DNA from: an uncultured Cellvibrionales bacterium
Lineage (GTDB): Bacteria; Pseudomonadota; Gammaproteobacteria; Pseudomonadales; Dasaniaceae
NCBI GenBank assembly: GCA_913019905.1
Contig: CAJVZD010000016.1
Span: 1-64,000 of the forward strand
Direction of reading: 5' to 3'
DNA: 64,000 nucleotides
Shown: piece by piece, positions 49,946-59,313 of the stretch
Layout: every line of letters starts with the position of its first letter
Numbering within the stretch: the stretch's first letter is position 1
Made by a program: the position numbers and the translations under genes
The notes under the pieces: generated by a model
Databases searched by the model: none
The model's input: only the letters and a program-made list of their open reading frames with translations
Told to the model about the DNA's origin: nothing

Positions 49946-51448
49946 TTACAGCTTAAATTCGATCCCTTGGGCCAAGGGAAGGTCCTCGGAATAGTTAACT
50001 GTTGAGGTGACTCTTCGCATGTAACCTTTCCACGCATCAGAACCTGACTCTCTGCCGCCGCCGGTCTCTTTTTCGCCACCAAAGGCTCCACCAATTTCAG
50101 CCCCACTCGTTCCAATATTAACATTAGCGATGCCGCAGTCACTGCCACCGGCAGAGAGAAATAATTCCGCCTCTCTAATATCATTGGTAAAAATGGCAGA
50201 TGATAGCCCCTGGGGTACATCGTTATGACACTCAATGGCATCTTGCAAATTCTCAAAAGGAAAAGCGTAGAGAATAGGAGCGAAAGTTTCCGTCTTAACA
50301 ACATCGCTATTTTCCGGCTGGCAGACGAGTGCTGGATTGACATAATAGGCATCGGGGTATTGGTCTGATAAGGTGCGTGAGCCTCCAGTAACGTCGCCGC
50401 CACAGGTGTCTAGCGATCGTTGCATTTGAAGATATGAATCCTCGTCAATTAGCGGTCCTACCAGCATATCCGGATTCATCGGATCTCCAACTCGAATGCT
50501 ATTGTAGGCACTTTTAAGAGAAGCCATTAATTCCGGGTAAATATCGCGGTGGACATAAAGACGCCTTGTCGATGTGCATCGTTGTCCGGCGGTACCAACT
50601 GCGCCAAATAAGATGGCCCTGACAGCCATTGTTAAATCGGCTGTTGGACAAACGATGATCGCGTTGTTGCCTCCCAGTTCGAGAATGGAACGTCCAAATC
50701 GCTCGGCGACCACTGTAGCTACTTTGCGTCCCATCGTGGTGCTGCCGGTAGCGCTGACTACTGGGATTCTTTTATCGGCGACAAGCTGCGCTCCCGCTGG
50801 TGCATGGCCAATAATCACTTGCGACAAATGCATTGGAATTGAGCCTGTTTCCTGTGCGGCATCTTCAAACAACTTTTGGCAGGCTATGGCGCATAATGGC
50901 GCTTTTTCTGATGGCTTCCAAATCACGCTGTTTCCACAAACAATAGCTAGAGCTGTATTCCACGACCACACGGCAACCGGAAAGTTAAAGGCTGAAATAA
51001 CAGCGGTAGGGCCCATCGACTGCCATGTCTCCGACATACGGTGCCCTGGTCGTTCGGATGTGATAGTGAGACCGTATAATTGGCGAGATAGGCCGACAGC
51101 AAAATCGCAGATATCGATCATTTCCTGTACTTCACCTAATCCTTCCTGGTAACTCTTACCGCATTCCAGAGTAACGATAGTGGCTAGCGATTCTTTATGT
51201 TCTCTGAGTTTATTCCCCAACACCCTAATTAACTCACCGCGTCGGGGAGCGGGTATCGTTTTCCATTGTTGGAAAGCCGTTGTGGATTTCGATATGACCT
51301 CATCGATTTCCGTTGTGGAGTGAGTTTCAAGCAGCCCGATGGTTGAACCGTCTATCGGGCTTGTGACAACGAGGTCACCTGTTTGGAAAAGTGATTGATC
51401 AAGCCCTAAATCTGATAGGGCTTTAGATGCGGTTTGCGCTAATGTCAT
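49946..51448 (-). CDS. amaB: ALDH7 family (antiquitin) alpha-aminoadipate semialdehyde dehydrogenase
   Basis: This 500-residue NAD-dependent aldehyde dehydrogenase has the NAD site FNFPVAVWSWNTALAIVCGN, the catalytic Glu in LELGGNNAI and the nucleophilic Cys in GTAGQRCTSTRRLYVH. The C-terminal ETGGGRESGSDAWKGYMRR and LPLAQGIEFKL stretches are characteristic of ALDH7A1/antiquitin. That enzyme oxidises alpha-aminoadipate semialdehyde (piperideine-6-carboxylate) to alpha-aminoadipate in lysine degradation. It follows the saccharopine/lysine dehydrogenase gene, which supports this role. Confidence 0.93.
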   Translation of the reverse strand: MTLAQTASKALSDLGLDQSLFQTGDLVVTSPIDGSTIGLLETHSTTEIDEVISKSTTAFQQWKTIPAPRRGELIRVLGNKLREHKESLATIVTLECGKSYQEGLGEVQEMIDICDFAVGLSRQLYGLTITSERPGHRMSETWQSMGPTAVISAFNFPVAVWSWNTALAIVCGNSVIWKPSEKAPLCAIACQKLFEDAAQETGSIPMHLSQVIIGHAPAGAQLVADKRIPVVSATGSTTMGRKVATVVAERFGRSILELGGNNAIIVCPTADLTMAVRAILFGAVGTAGQRCTSTRRLYVHRDIYPELMASLKSAYNSIRVGDPMNPDMLVGPLIDEDSYLQMQRSLDTCGGDVTGGSRTLSDQYPDAYYVNPALVCQPENSDVVKTETFAPILYAFPFENLQDAIECHNDVPQGLSSAIFTNDIREAELFLSAGGSDCGIANVNIGTSGAEIGGAFGGEKETGGGRESGSDAWKGYMRRVTSTVNYSEDLPLAQGIEFKL

Positions 51449-51484
51449 GGTAGGGTCCTGATCTTTGTTTATAATCGATAGAAA

Positions 51485-52612
51485 TTATGCTGCTACTGAA
51501 CCTAAGGTCGTACTTGTGGCCTTATCTGCAATTGCTGATTTTGAGTAATACTGGCCGAAGCGATTATTAATGAAGCTCTCAAAACATATATCTTCCTGCT
51601 TTATAAAACCGGTTTGCGGTATTTTTCCTTCAGCGAGTAAATCGAGAACTGCACAAATACCAGCTGCTGTGGTAATTTGGATGGCGCTCCATTGTTTGTT
51701 ATTGATGGTTTGACTATAAATCTTATTGGCATAGGATTCTTGGACCAATTGGCCATTTTTGAAACCGCTTACTGTGATAAAAACCAAAACGACATCTTGG
51801 TAGGTGAGGGGCAGTGAAAATTCCAATATTTCCTTGAACAGTGGTTGGTGCTCTCTTAGACGTAGATCTTGAAGTAACATTTTCATTATGTCGCGGTGTC
51901 CAGGGTAGCGAACACTACGATAGTTGAGACTATCGACCTTTCCTTCTAATGTTTCGCATAAGGTCCCTAGTCCTCCAGACGTATTGAAAGCTTCGTAGTT
52001 TATTCCATCTAAGGCGAAGGTCTCCAGCTCTTCCAAAGGCAATACCTGGGTGAATTTCCCCTCAACAATCGCTTCGCAAGGATTACAATATTCGTTAATC
52101 AAACCGTCGGTCGACCAGGTCAGGTTGTACTTGAGCGCATTCGACGGATATTTCGGCAAAGCACCGACCCGCATATGCACGTTTTGCAACTTATCAAACT
52201 TCATTGCTAGATCGTAGGCGGCAATCGTGATAAATCCGGGCGCTAAGCCACATTGTGGAATCAAAGCGCTGTTTGCCGTTTTAGCTAACTCTTTAACGAG
52301 TTTAGTGCAGGCGACGTCTTCGGTGAGGTCGAGATAGTGAACCCCCGTTTTTGCCGCTGCCTCCGCGACATATCGGGTAATATGAAATGGGCAGGCACTG
52401 AGAGCCGCAAATTTTCCTTTCATTGCCTCCTGCAGTTCTGCTGAATTGGTGACGTCGAGAGTTAGAGGAGTAATGTTGGCGTGTTCGGTTAAGCGCTCTA
52501 AGTTCTCTTTGTTACTGTCTGCGACAGTGACGTGATAGTCACCGCAATGGGCCAGTAGATCACTGATAATGATACCTATTTTTCCAGCACCTAGTAGCAG
52601 TATATTTTTCAT
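51485..52612 (-). CDS. Saccharopine dehydrogenase / lysine 6-dehydrogenase family protein
   Basis: This 375-residue NAD(P)-binding protein starts LLLGAGKIGIIISDLLAHCG. It contains CPFHITRYVAEAAAKTGVHYLDLTED and CGLAPGFITIAAYDLA, segments conserved in saccharopine reductases and the related lysine 6-dehydrogenase. Either enzyme yields alpha-aminoadipate semialdehyde for the ALDH7 enzyme encoded next. No lysine-ketoglutarate reductase gene is present in the window. Direct lysine 6-dehydrogenase activity is therefore a serious alternative to saccharopine oxidation. It is first of a three-gene leftward operon and divergent from an Lrp-type regulator. Confidence 0.87.
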   Translation of the reverse strand: MKNILLLGAGKIGIIISDLLAHCGDYHVTVADSNKENLERLTEHANITPLTLDVTNSAELQEAMKGKFAALSACPFHITRYVAEAAAKTGVHYLDLTEDVACTKLVKELAKTANSALIPQCGLAPGFITIAAYDLAMKFDKLQNVHMRVGALPKYPSNALKYNLTWSTDGLINEYCNPCEAIVEGKFTQVLPLEELETFALDGINYEAFNTSGGLGTLCETLEGKVDSLNYRSVRYPGHRDIMKMLLQDLRLREHQPLFKEILEFSLPLTYQDVVLVFITVSGFKNGQLVQESYANKIYSQTINNKQWSAIQITTAAGICAVLDLLAEGKIPQTGFIKQEDICFESFINNRFGQYYSKSAIADKATSTTLGSVAA

Positions 52613-52687
52613 ACAATTCTCCGTAAATTTGGACAGTTCGTGGATAACGCTTATACTTTCATTTTAGTCCTGTTTCTCGTCGAAATG

Positions 52688-52706
52688 TATAATACAAATG
52701 TACATT
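52688..52706. promoter_or_regulatory. Overlapping -10-like box and palindrome between Lrp gene and lysine operon
   Basis: TATAAT (52688-52693) is followed at once by the perfect 10-base palindrome AATGTACATT (52697-52706). The neighbouring TGTATAATACA is nearly symmetric. It sits between divergent genes, a natural place for Lrp binding and shared promoters. No good -35 box was found. Confidence 0.45.
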
Positions 52707-52748
52707 TTGTCTGATCTTTTAGCGCAAAGTAGCGGAATAATCGTCAAT

Positions 52749-53180
52749 ATGGTGATAGATAAAAAAGATACGGCTTTGTTGGCGCTTTTAAGTGCCAACA
52801 GTCGTGAATCTACGGCCGAACTAGCGCGTAAGTTAAATCTGTCGCGTTCAACCGTTAAAGATCGGATCGAACGACTGGAGTCAAGAGGTGTTATAAAGGG
52901 ATACACCGTTCGTTTTAGTGAGGATTACTCGCAAAGCCAAATACAGGCGCACGTGATGATTAGTACTCAAACGAAACAATCGGCAGAAATAACGAAGACC
53001 TTGAAAAAAATGCCGGCTGTAAAGTCTCTTTACGCGGTTAATGGGATTTACGACATGATTGCTATATTAAGTGTAGGGTCGACTAAGTTGTTGGATATAG
53101 CTTTAGATGCCATTGGTGAAATTGACGGAATTGAAAAGACGATGTCTTCTATTATACTGTCGACAAAAATCGAGAAATGA
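52749..53180 (+). CDS. Lrp/AsnC family transcriptional regulator
   Basis: The protein has about 143 residues from the ATG at 52749. An ATG at 52698 would add 17 residues but overlaps the promoter-like palindrome, so the shorter form is preferred. The helix-turn-helix reads STAELARKLNLSRSTVKDRIERLESRGVI and the C-terminal RAM domain includes YAVNGIYDMIAILSVGS. It is divergent from the lysine catabolic operon and is probably its lysine- or aminoadipate-responsive regulator, by analogy with Lrp-type regulators of other amino-acid operons. Confidence 0.88.
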   Translation: MVIDKKDTALLALLSANSRESTAELARKLNLSRSTVKDRIERLESRGVIKGYTVRFSEDYSQSQIQAHVMISTQTKQSAEITKTLKKMPAVKSLYAVNGIYDMIAILSVGSTKLLDIALDAIGEIDGIEKTMSSIILSTKIEK

Positions 53181-53457
53181 GCCGATCATCTATACCAAGC
53201 TAAGCGAACTTGCCCTAAATCCGCTCGGTACATCGCACTTCCACTTTAATTGATAACACTTATTTCTCTCCAGTTAGCGATGCAACTCCGCTCGGCTTTT
53301 CGATTTCCAACCAAAAAATATCCTACAAATTGCGCCACGTAAGCCAATTCGCCTACTACAATTAGTATATGTAAATTAAACGCGCTCTTTTTGTACGGCG
53401 AAGAGTTAGTTTACTCGATAAATGCAGGCTTATTTGACCTTCTCTGGAGGTGGATTT

Positions 53458-53820
53458 ATGTATGAAATATTGATCGTAGAAGACTTTTCGTCTCTGACGC
53501 AGATTTTGGATATTTCTTTAAAGCAAGCGGGCTTTAACATGCATGAAGCCAGGACTGCGGACCAGGCTATTGCATCTGCTGAGAACAATAATTTCGATTT
53601 GATTTTGTGTGACGCAGATATCGAAAATTGCGACCCCATCGAATTAATTGGGCAGTTGAGTCAGTTGACGGGAAAGGAGCATTCAAGTCTGATCGCTTTT
53701 TCAAAAGAAAAAGGCACAGCAAAAAAACAGAATGCGCTCGATGCCGGCGCTGACCGTTGGATCGAAAAACCCTTTGACGTCGATGACTTAGTTAATGATG
53801 TGCTCGCTGTGATTCACTAA
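53458..53820 (+). CDS. Single-domain response regulator (CheY-like receiver)
   Basis: The protein has about 120 residues from the ATG at 53458, which has GGAGGTG six bases upstream. A longer in-frame ATG at 53422 lies before that site. Receiver residues are Glu8-Asp9, Asp52 in LILCDADIEN, and Lys in IEKPF. No output domain is present, so it acts by protein contact or as a phosphate carrier. There is no cognate kinase nearby. The segment after Asp52 (DADIENCDPIEL) departs from the usual DxxMPxxxG. Confidence 0.88.
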   Translation: MYEILIVEDFSSLTQILDISLKQAGFNMHEARTADQAIASAENNNFDLILCDADIENCDPIELIGQLSQLTGKEHSSLIAFSKEKGTAKKQNALDAGADRWIEKPFDVDDLVNDVLAVIH

Positions 53821-54077
53821 TACAGTATATACACTCTCGATCGGTTCAATCCCCAAACAGCTCGGCTGCCTTCTACAAATGGTAAGCTTGCCTGACTGTA
53901 TTGCGCGCTCTACGTGAAAGAATGGTCGCTAGTTTAATATCTCATTAGCGAATTAATTGATGGGTGTGTGGCCTTAGTCACTGCCGAAATTCACTGTCAC
54001 TTAATTGCTGTATTCCATTTGATTACCCCAATTGAGTAACGCATTTGTGTAAATACGATAAATTTACTCTTCCAACG

Positions 54078-54827
54078 CTATTTTTTCAAAGAACCGATCA
54101 AATCGATCGGCATCGGAAATACGATAGTTGAACTTTTGTCGCTGGCGATTTCCACCAGTGTTTGCAGGTAGCGTAATTGCAGTGCCTGCTCTTGCTTAGC
54201 TAATACTTGGGCAGCGCTTAATAGTTTTTCAGATGCTTCGAATTCCCCCTGTGCGTGGATAACTTTTGCCCGTCGCTCCCGTTCTGCTTCAGCTTGCTTG
54301 GCGATTGCTCTGATCATGCTTTCATCCAGGTCAACGTGCTTTATTTCAACGTTAGATACCTTGATCCCCCAGGCGTCGGTTTGTTTATCCAGGATGTTCT
54401 GTACGTCTCCATTTAACTGATCGCGCTCTGACAGCATGTCGTCTAATTCGTGTTGTCCCAGCACCGATCGTAGCGTGGTTTGCGACAGTTGACTGGTGGC
54501 CTCGAGGAAGTTTTCCACTTGAATTATCGATTTTTCCGGGTCCAAAACTCGAAAATATACGACTGCGTTCACTTTTACCGAGACATTATCTTTCGAAATG
54601 ACGTCTTGAGTAGGAACGTCCATTACCACGGTGCGAAGATCAACCCTTACTATTTGTTGAATAATGGGGACGACAATGATCAAGCCAGGCCCTTTCACTT
54701 TGTAAAAACGACCCAGCATGAAGATAACGCCCCGCTCGTATTCCCGTAATACTTTGAACATAGATAATATGAAAAGTATCGCCATGACTGCGAGTGGTAT
54801 GCCGATGTAATTGATTTCAAAATTCAT
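54078..54827 (-). CDS. Slipin family protein (SPFH/stomatin-like)
   Basis: This 249-residue membrane protein has an N-terminal hydrophobic segment (about residues 7-24) and the stomatin-type core: [45 protein letters not shown] and [23 protein letters not shown]-terminal coiled-coil includes [22 protein letters not shown]. It forms membrane oligomers and is the usual partner of NfeD proteins. Its start overlaps the stop of the nfeD gene by four bases. Confidence 0.94.
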   Translation of the reverse strand: MNFEINYIGIPLAVMAILFILSMFKVLREYERGVIFMLGRFYKVKGPGLIIVVPIIQQIVRVDLRTVVMDVPTQDVISKDNVSVKVNAVVYFRVLDPEKSIIQVENFLEATSQLSQTTLRSVLGQHELDDMLSERDQLNGDVQNILDKQTDAWGIKVSNVEIKHVDLDESMIRAIAKQAEAERERRAKVIHAQGEFEASEKLLSAAQVLAKQEQALQLRYLQTLVEIASDKSSTIVFPMPIDLIGSLKK

Positions 54828-56194
54828 GATTCGTCTCCCGGTTTCAATTCACTCTTAAGAGCAACATCAAGTACATTCCCTGTCGCTGCTGTGACTTCAA
54901 CTTCATCGTTTTCTTTCAGTGGTTGTCGACAGTTCACATGCCAAAGTTCACCTTGTAGACGAATTAATGGAATGCCTGCACGGTTCGACTCGACGGCCGC
55001 TGTTGCGCCAACGAGATAAGGTAGCCCTGTAATCACTTTCTGTTTGCGCGCTTTTAGCAGAAGCCCGAGTGCAATGACCAGTAGTGCGGCGCTAAAAGCA
55101 GCAAAAGAAAAAATGATCGGCATGGCTATCTGATAACCGGGTAACTCTGTGTCCATTAAGATGACGGACCCGACAACGAATGCAATAATGCCTCCCAGAC
55201 CCAAAATTCCAAAACTGGGAGCAAATGCCTCGGCGGTCATTAATGTGATGCCAAGAATTATCAATCCCATACCAGCATAACTAATCGGTAAAACTTGGAA
55301 TGCATACATTGCGACTAGCAGACATATGCCACCGAGAATGCCGGGAAGTCCAAAGCCTGGATTGGAAAACTCGAAAATCAAACCGTAGATTCCGGCCATC
55401 ATTAACATATAGGCGATGTTTGGATCGGTAATAATTGAGAGGAACTCGCTGCGCCAATCCATGGTTAAAGCAACAATTTTCGGGTCTTTTGTATTGAGAA
55501 TATGTTCTTCGTTCCCCATTTTAATAGTCCGGCCATCCAGTTGTTCTAACAAATTTTCCATATCGCTGGCAACCAGGTCGATGACTTGCAATTCCAGCGC
55601 TTTTTCGACGGCTATACTGGCACCCTCGCGTACGGCTTTTTCGGCCCACTTACTATTTCGTTCTCGTAACTCGGCCAAACCCTGAATATACGCTGCGGCG
55701 TCGTTGATAATTTTTCGTTCCATCGCCGATGCTGAATCATGGATTTTTTCTCCGCTATCTTCCCCATCCTCTTGTTCATTCTTTGGCATAGTTGGCAACG
55801 AGGGCGCGCCAATCTGTACCGGGGTTGCCGCACCCAGATTAGTTGCGGGAGCCATTGCCGCTATATGGCTCGCATAGAGAATATAGGTTCCAGCGCTCGC
55901 TGCTCTGGCTCCACTGGGAGATACGTAGCTAACCACCGGAATTTTGGACGCTAGAATCGCTTTGATCATTTGGCGCATAGCGGTATCTAGTCCGCCGGGA
56001 GTATCGATCTTCAAGACGACTAATGACGACTGTTCCCGCTGTGCCTGCTCAAGACCTCGTACAAAGTAATCGGCACTTGCCGGACCAATGGCGCCTTTGA
56101 TGGTAAGCATATGGACTGAATTAGTGGCGAAGGCAGGCGGCGCAAAGAAGCACAACAATAATGGAAGGATGGAAAAGTATTTGGAGTAAGTCAT
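54824..56194 (-). CDS. NfeD family membrane serine protease (ClpP-class, long form)
   Basis: This 456-residue protein has a signal peptide (ending about PAFA), a ClpP-like protease domain and a polytopic membrane region. A C-terminal OB-type NfeD domain reads GEL...[16 protein letters not shown]. The catalytic Ser lies in [16 protein letters not shown] and the Lys in the later [14 protein letters not shown] region. In archaeal and bacterial homologues the protease cleaves the C-terminus of its stomatin or slipin partner. The slipin gene follows with a four-base overlap, so the pair forms one operon, probably for membrane quality control. Confidence 0.93.
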   Translation of the reverse strand: MTYSKYFSILPLLLCFFAPPAFATNSVHMLTIKGAIGPASADYFVRGLEQAQREQSSLVVLKIDTPGGLDTAMRQMIKAILASKIPVVSYVSPSGARAASAGTYILYASHIAAMAPATNLGAATPVQIGAPSLPTMPKNEQEDGEDSGEKIHDSASAMERKIINDAAAYIQGLAELRERNSKWAEKAVREGASIAVEKALELQVIDLVASDMENLLEQLDGRTIKMGNEEHILNTKDPKIVALTMDWRSEFLSIITDPNIAYMLMMAGIYGLIFEFSNPGFGLPGILGGICLLVAMYAFQVLPISYAGMGLIILGITLMTAEAFAPSFGILGLGGIIAFVVGSVILMDTELPGYQIAMPIIFSFAAFSAALLVIALGLLLKARKQKVITGLPYLVGATAAVESNRAGIPLIRLQGELWHVNCRQPLKENDEVEVTAATGNVLDVALKSELKPGDES

Positions 56195-56512
56195 AGTGTA
56201 TCCCTTGCTTGTGGGTACTACTTTGGACTTTCATAAAGCATGCTATTTACGATGGTGCCTAATGTGGCGTGTTTTAAGTTTGTTGGTAGAGAGTGGAGTT
56301 AATTTTGACAGTTCGTTTACTACAGTTCTTTGATCAAAATCATAGGTATATGAATCATCGGTCAGGTTTGTTTGACGATCTTTCAGATATCTCTGCTTGG
56401 GGATAAAACTAATAATTCTAGCGGTGGCCCGAAAACAGCGAAGAGCTTGTCGCGCAAGGCTGCACGCGATAGGATAAACCAATGATAATAAACTAGAAAA
56501 ATAGGACGGAGT
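56195..56512. other. Intergenic region between nfeD and amidohydrolase gene
   Basis: This is a 318-base divergent gap and should hold both promoters. I see no reliable -35/-10 pair, gene or repeat. GGACGGAG near its right end is the ribosome binding site of the amidohydrolase gene. Confidence 0.5.
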
Positions 56513-58252
56513 ATGGATAGTCAATATGACCTTATTATTCGTGGTGGAACCGTGTTTGACGGCTTGGGCGGTCCTGGCGTTATTGCGGATGTGGCAGTAA
56601 AGAACAAGAAGATTGAAAAGGTGGGTCAAGTATCTGAAGTCGCAGTGAAAGAGATTGACGCGTCGGGGTTGATCGTAACACCTGGATTCGTCGATATTCA
56701 CACACATTATGACGGCCAAGTGACATGGAGTGACAGGCTGTCTCCCTCTTCTGCACACGGTGTGACCACGGCAGTGATGGGTAATTGTGGCGTCGGTTTT
56801 GCTCCCTGTCGTGTTGATGATCACGACATGTTGATTCGATTAATGGAAGGCGTTGAAGATATTCCGGCAGTGGTTCTTAACGAAGGGTTGAAGTGGGATT
56901 GGGAGACGCTTCCCGAATTTCTAAATAATCTGGACGGTAAGTCCTACGATATGGATTTCGCTGCGCAAGTCACTCACGCACCTTTACGAGTTTATGTGAT
57001 GGGACAGCGTGGGGCGGACCGCGAAGAAGCGACCGACGAAGATATTGCAGAAATGGCGCGCCTGGCAAAAGAGGGAGTCGAGGCCGGAGCATTGGGCTTT
57101 ACCACGTCACGCACAATCAACCATCGAACAAGCGATGGTCAACCCACGCCAACACTCACGGCAGCAGACAAAGAACTCATTGGTATCTCTGAGGCGCTGG
57201 GTCAGGCAGACAAGGGTGTCTTGCAATTGGTGTCTGATTTTTCGGATCCGGTTGCGGAAATTCAATTAATGCGGGCCATGATGGAAAAATCGGGGCGTCC
57301 CTTGTCGGTTTCTCTGGCGCAACACGATAAGGCGCCACACACTTACCGGAAAATTTTATCGGCATTGGATCAGGCGAATGCCGACGGCTTGTCCATGAAG
57401 GCACAGGTCTGTGGGCGTGCTGTTGGTATCGTAATGGGCTTGGAAACAACTATTAATCCGCTCATTACCTCTTCAATTTTCAGTTCAATTATGACTGAGC
57501 CCTTAGCAAATAGGATTGAGAAATTACGGGATAAACACGTCCGCCAAACAATAATAGAAGAAGTCGAAAATACTGATAGCCCAACCTTAAGAATGATTTC
57601 CTCGTATAACAAAATGTTTGTATTAGGAAATCCTCCACAGTATGAGCAGGCCCCCGACCAAACGATCGCGGCAATGGCAATCTCTAATGGTGTACATCCC
57701 ATTGAAATATGTATCGACGGCATGATAGCTGAAAACGGAAAAGGTATGCTCTACATGGCTTTCCTGAACTATGCTAATGGTGATTTGGAACCTTCCTATG
57801 AGATGATTAAACATCCCCATACCATAATGGGATTGGCTGATGGCGGAGCGCACGTCGGCCTAATTTGTGACGCCAGCTTTCCAACCACCATGTTGACTCA
57901 CTGGACACGAGATCGCACTCGTGGTGAGAAATTGCCGATTGAATTTGCAGTTAAATGTTATACCAAAGACAGTGCGGAAGCGGTTGGTCTGTTAGATAGA
58001 GGTGTGCTGGCTCATGGGTATAAAGCAGATATTAATATCATCGACTACGAAAAGTTAACGCTGCATAGCCCGACCATAGAGTTTGATTTACCCGCTGGAG
58101 GCAAACGTTTGAATCAGCTTGCCGATGGATATGTAGCCACGATTGTTAACGGGCTGGTTACCTATGAGAATGGACGGCCCACGGGCGAATTACCCGGACG
58201 TCTTGTTCGCGGCGGACAAGGTGCGCCAACAGAGTTTTCTAGGGCAAACTAG
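56513..58252 (+). CDS. Amidohydrolase, N-acyl-D-amino-acid deacylase family
   Basis: This 579-residue metal-dependent hydrolase has a composite beta-sandwich (LIIRGGTVFDGLGGPG at the start) and a TIM barrel. The first metal site is TPGFVDIHTHYDGQ. Other family segments are GVTTAVMGNCGVGFAPCR, ALGFTTSRTINHR and MGLADGGAHVGLICDAS, which contains the catalytic Asp. It resembles D-aminoacylases and related N-acyl-D-amino-acid deacylases, and many environmental homologues have unknown amide or ester substrates. GGAG precedes the start. It is alone on its strand. Confidence 0.9.
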   Translation: MDSQYDLIIRGGTVFDGLGGPGVIADVAVKNKKIEKVGQVSEVAVKEIDASGLIVTPGFVDIHTHYDGQVTWSDRLSPSSAHGVTTAVMGNCGVGFAPCRVDDHDMLIRLMEGVEDIPAVVLNEGLKWDWETLPEFLNNLDGKSYDMDFAAQVTHAPLRVYVMGQRGADREEATDEDIAEMARLAKEGVEAGALGFTTSRTINHRTSDGQPTPTLTAADKELIGISEALGQADKGVLQLVSDFSDPVAEIQLMRAMMEKSGRPLSVSLAQHDKAPHTYRKILSALDQANADGLSMKAQVCGRAVGIVMGLETTINPLITSSIFSSIMTEPLANRIEKLRDKHVRQTIIEEVENTDSPTLRMISSYNKMFVLGNPPQYEQAPDQTIAAMAISNGVHPIEICIDGMIAENGKGMLYMAFLNYANGDLEPSYEMIKHPHTIMGLADGGAHVGLICDASFPTTMLTHWTRDRTRGEKLPIEFAVKCYTKDSAEAVGLLDRGVLAHGYKADINIIDYEKLTLHSPTIEFDLPAGGKRLNQLADGYVATIVNGLVTYENGRPTGELPGRLVRGGQGAPTEFSRAN

Positions 58253-58626
58253 AGGGAAGCCGAGGCAAAAGTTGTCGTGATTCTCACGGCATTTTTGGTC
58301 GGCTAAGTGGCTAGTGTGACTGTTTTAACCGGTCGGTCTGCGTCATTTTTGTGTCGGCACAGTTTGCGCGAATAAGTGATTTTTATTTCACATGCGATCA
58401 GTGCTGACCGGTTAGCTCGGGTTGGTTTCCTCAGATTCTCGCTCACAAAAGGCGCGTTTGCGAAAACTCATAGAAACTAAAGCTGCTAATTGTCCCTATC
58501 CTTGATAACATCGCGCCATGTAGAAAGAATCTTTTTCAGTTGTTGTTGAGAGATTTTAATCCACGTCATAGGAGACTAGCGTCTCTACTATTTTTCATTT
58601 GGAATAAAACCGGTTAATCACTATTC
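58253..58626. other. Intergenic region upstream of trmY
   Basis: This 374-base gap has no gene that I can support. A small hairpin (CGTGATTCTCACG, about 58276-58288) followed by GCATTTTT may act as a weak terminator of the amidohydrolase gene. Confidence 0.4.
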
Positions 58627-59220
58627 ATGCGTGCCTTTGTTTTGAGAGCCAGATCTGCCCCAACGAATAGTCAGGACTTTCTTGCGGGCGTTGGTCGTGA
58701 GGCACATACTGAAATACTGGCTCATACCCTGATGAACGCTATTTTTGTAGCCCAATCGCACCGTGACGATGTCATCGTTTTTCTCGTCTTGGAAAGTACT
58801 CACGATTTTTCACGCACTATTTGCTTTACCGCTCGTGAAATGCGCGATATCGGGGGCTTCCATGAACAGGCGTTACTCAATAAGATCGCCAGATCTTTGG
58901 ACGTTTCGCAAGGGATGAACAAGGAAGAGCAGCGGTCGGTCGAAGCGGGTATTGATGTACGTACTGTTAGCTTTGAAAAATTGGTACAAGAATTATCCAA
59001 AGACTACCAGTTGATCGTTTTGGATAAGAAAGGCACGTCGTTCCGCGAATACGAATTTGAAGGTCATCCCTGCTTTCTTCTTACCGATCATATACCAATG
59101 CCCAAAAAGAGTTTCAATAGTTTGAAGCGCTTGGGTGCGGAGAAGATTAGCCTGGGGCCAAAAATGTTGTTTGCCTCCCAGTGCGTAGTGCTGATCCATA
59201 ATGAGCTTGACCTGCGTTAA
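58627..59220 (+). CDS. trmY: TrmY-type tRNA (pseudouridine-54-N1)-methyltransferase family protein
   Basis: This 197-residue SPOUT-class (DUF358) protein begins MRAFVLRARSAPTNSQDFL. It contains HTLMNAIFVAQSHRDDVIVFLVLEST and the knot-forming C-terminus HIPMPKKSFNSLKRLGAEKISLGPKMLFASQCV, which binds S-adenosylmethionine. In archaea TrmY makes 1-methylpseudouridine at tRNA position 54. Bacterial members such as those in Vibrio are not clearly assigned, since most bacteria have ribothymidine there. The start at 58627 matches the family N-terminus, although the ribosome binding site is weak. The gene is followed by another methyltransferase 93 bases on, in the same direction. Confidence 0.85.
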   Translation: MRAFVLRARSAPTNSQDFLAGVGREAHTEILAHTLMNAIFVAQSHRDDVIVFLVLESTHDFSRTICFTAREMRDIGGFHEQALLNKIARSLDVSQGMNKEEQRSVEAGIDVRTVSFEKLVQELSKDYQLIVLDKKGTSFREYEFEGHPCFLLTDHIPMPKKSFNSLKRLGAEKISLGPKMLFASQCVVLIHNELDLR

Positions 59221-59313
59221 ATTTATCCTGTCGCTAGGCAATTACTTTCGGAAAGTAGCGGCTAGCTGTTATGATCAGTTTTCAATGCTGATTCCTAAAA
59301 TGATTCAATTTTT

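Noticed and set aside
49927..50403. 158-codon minus-strand frame
   Set aside because: It is a shadow of the ALDH7 gene, which has complete catalytic motifs in its own frame.
58276..58288. Strong terminator after the amidohydrolase gene
   Set aside because: The stem is only five pairs with a three-base loop. It is kept only as a weak possibility in the gap entry.
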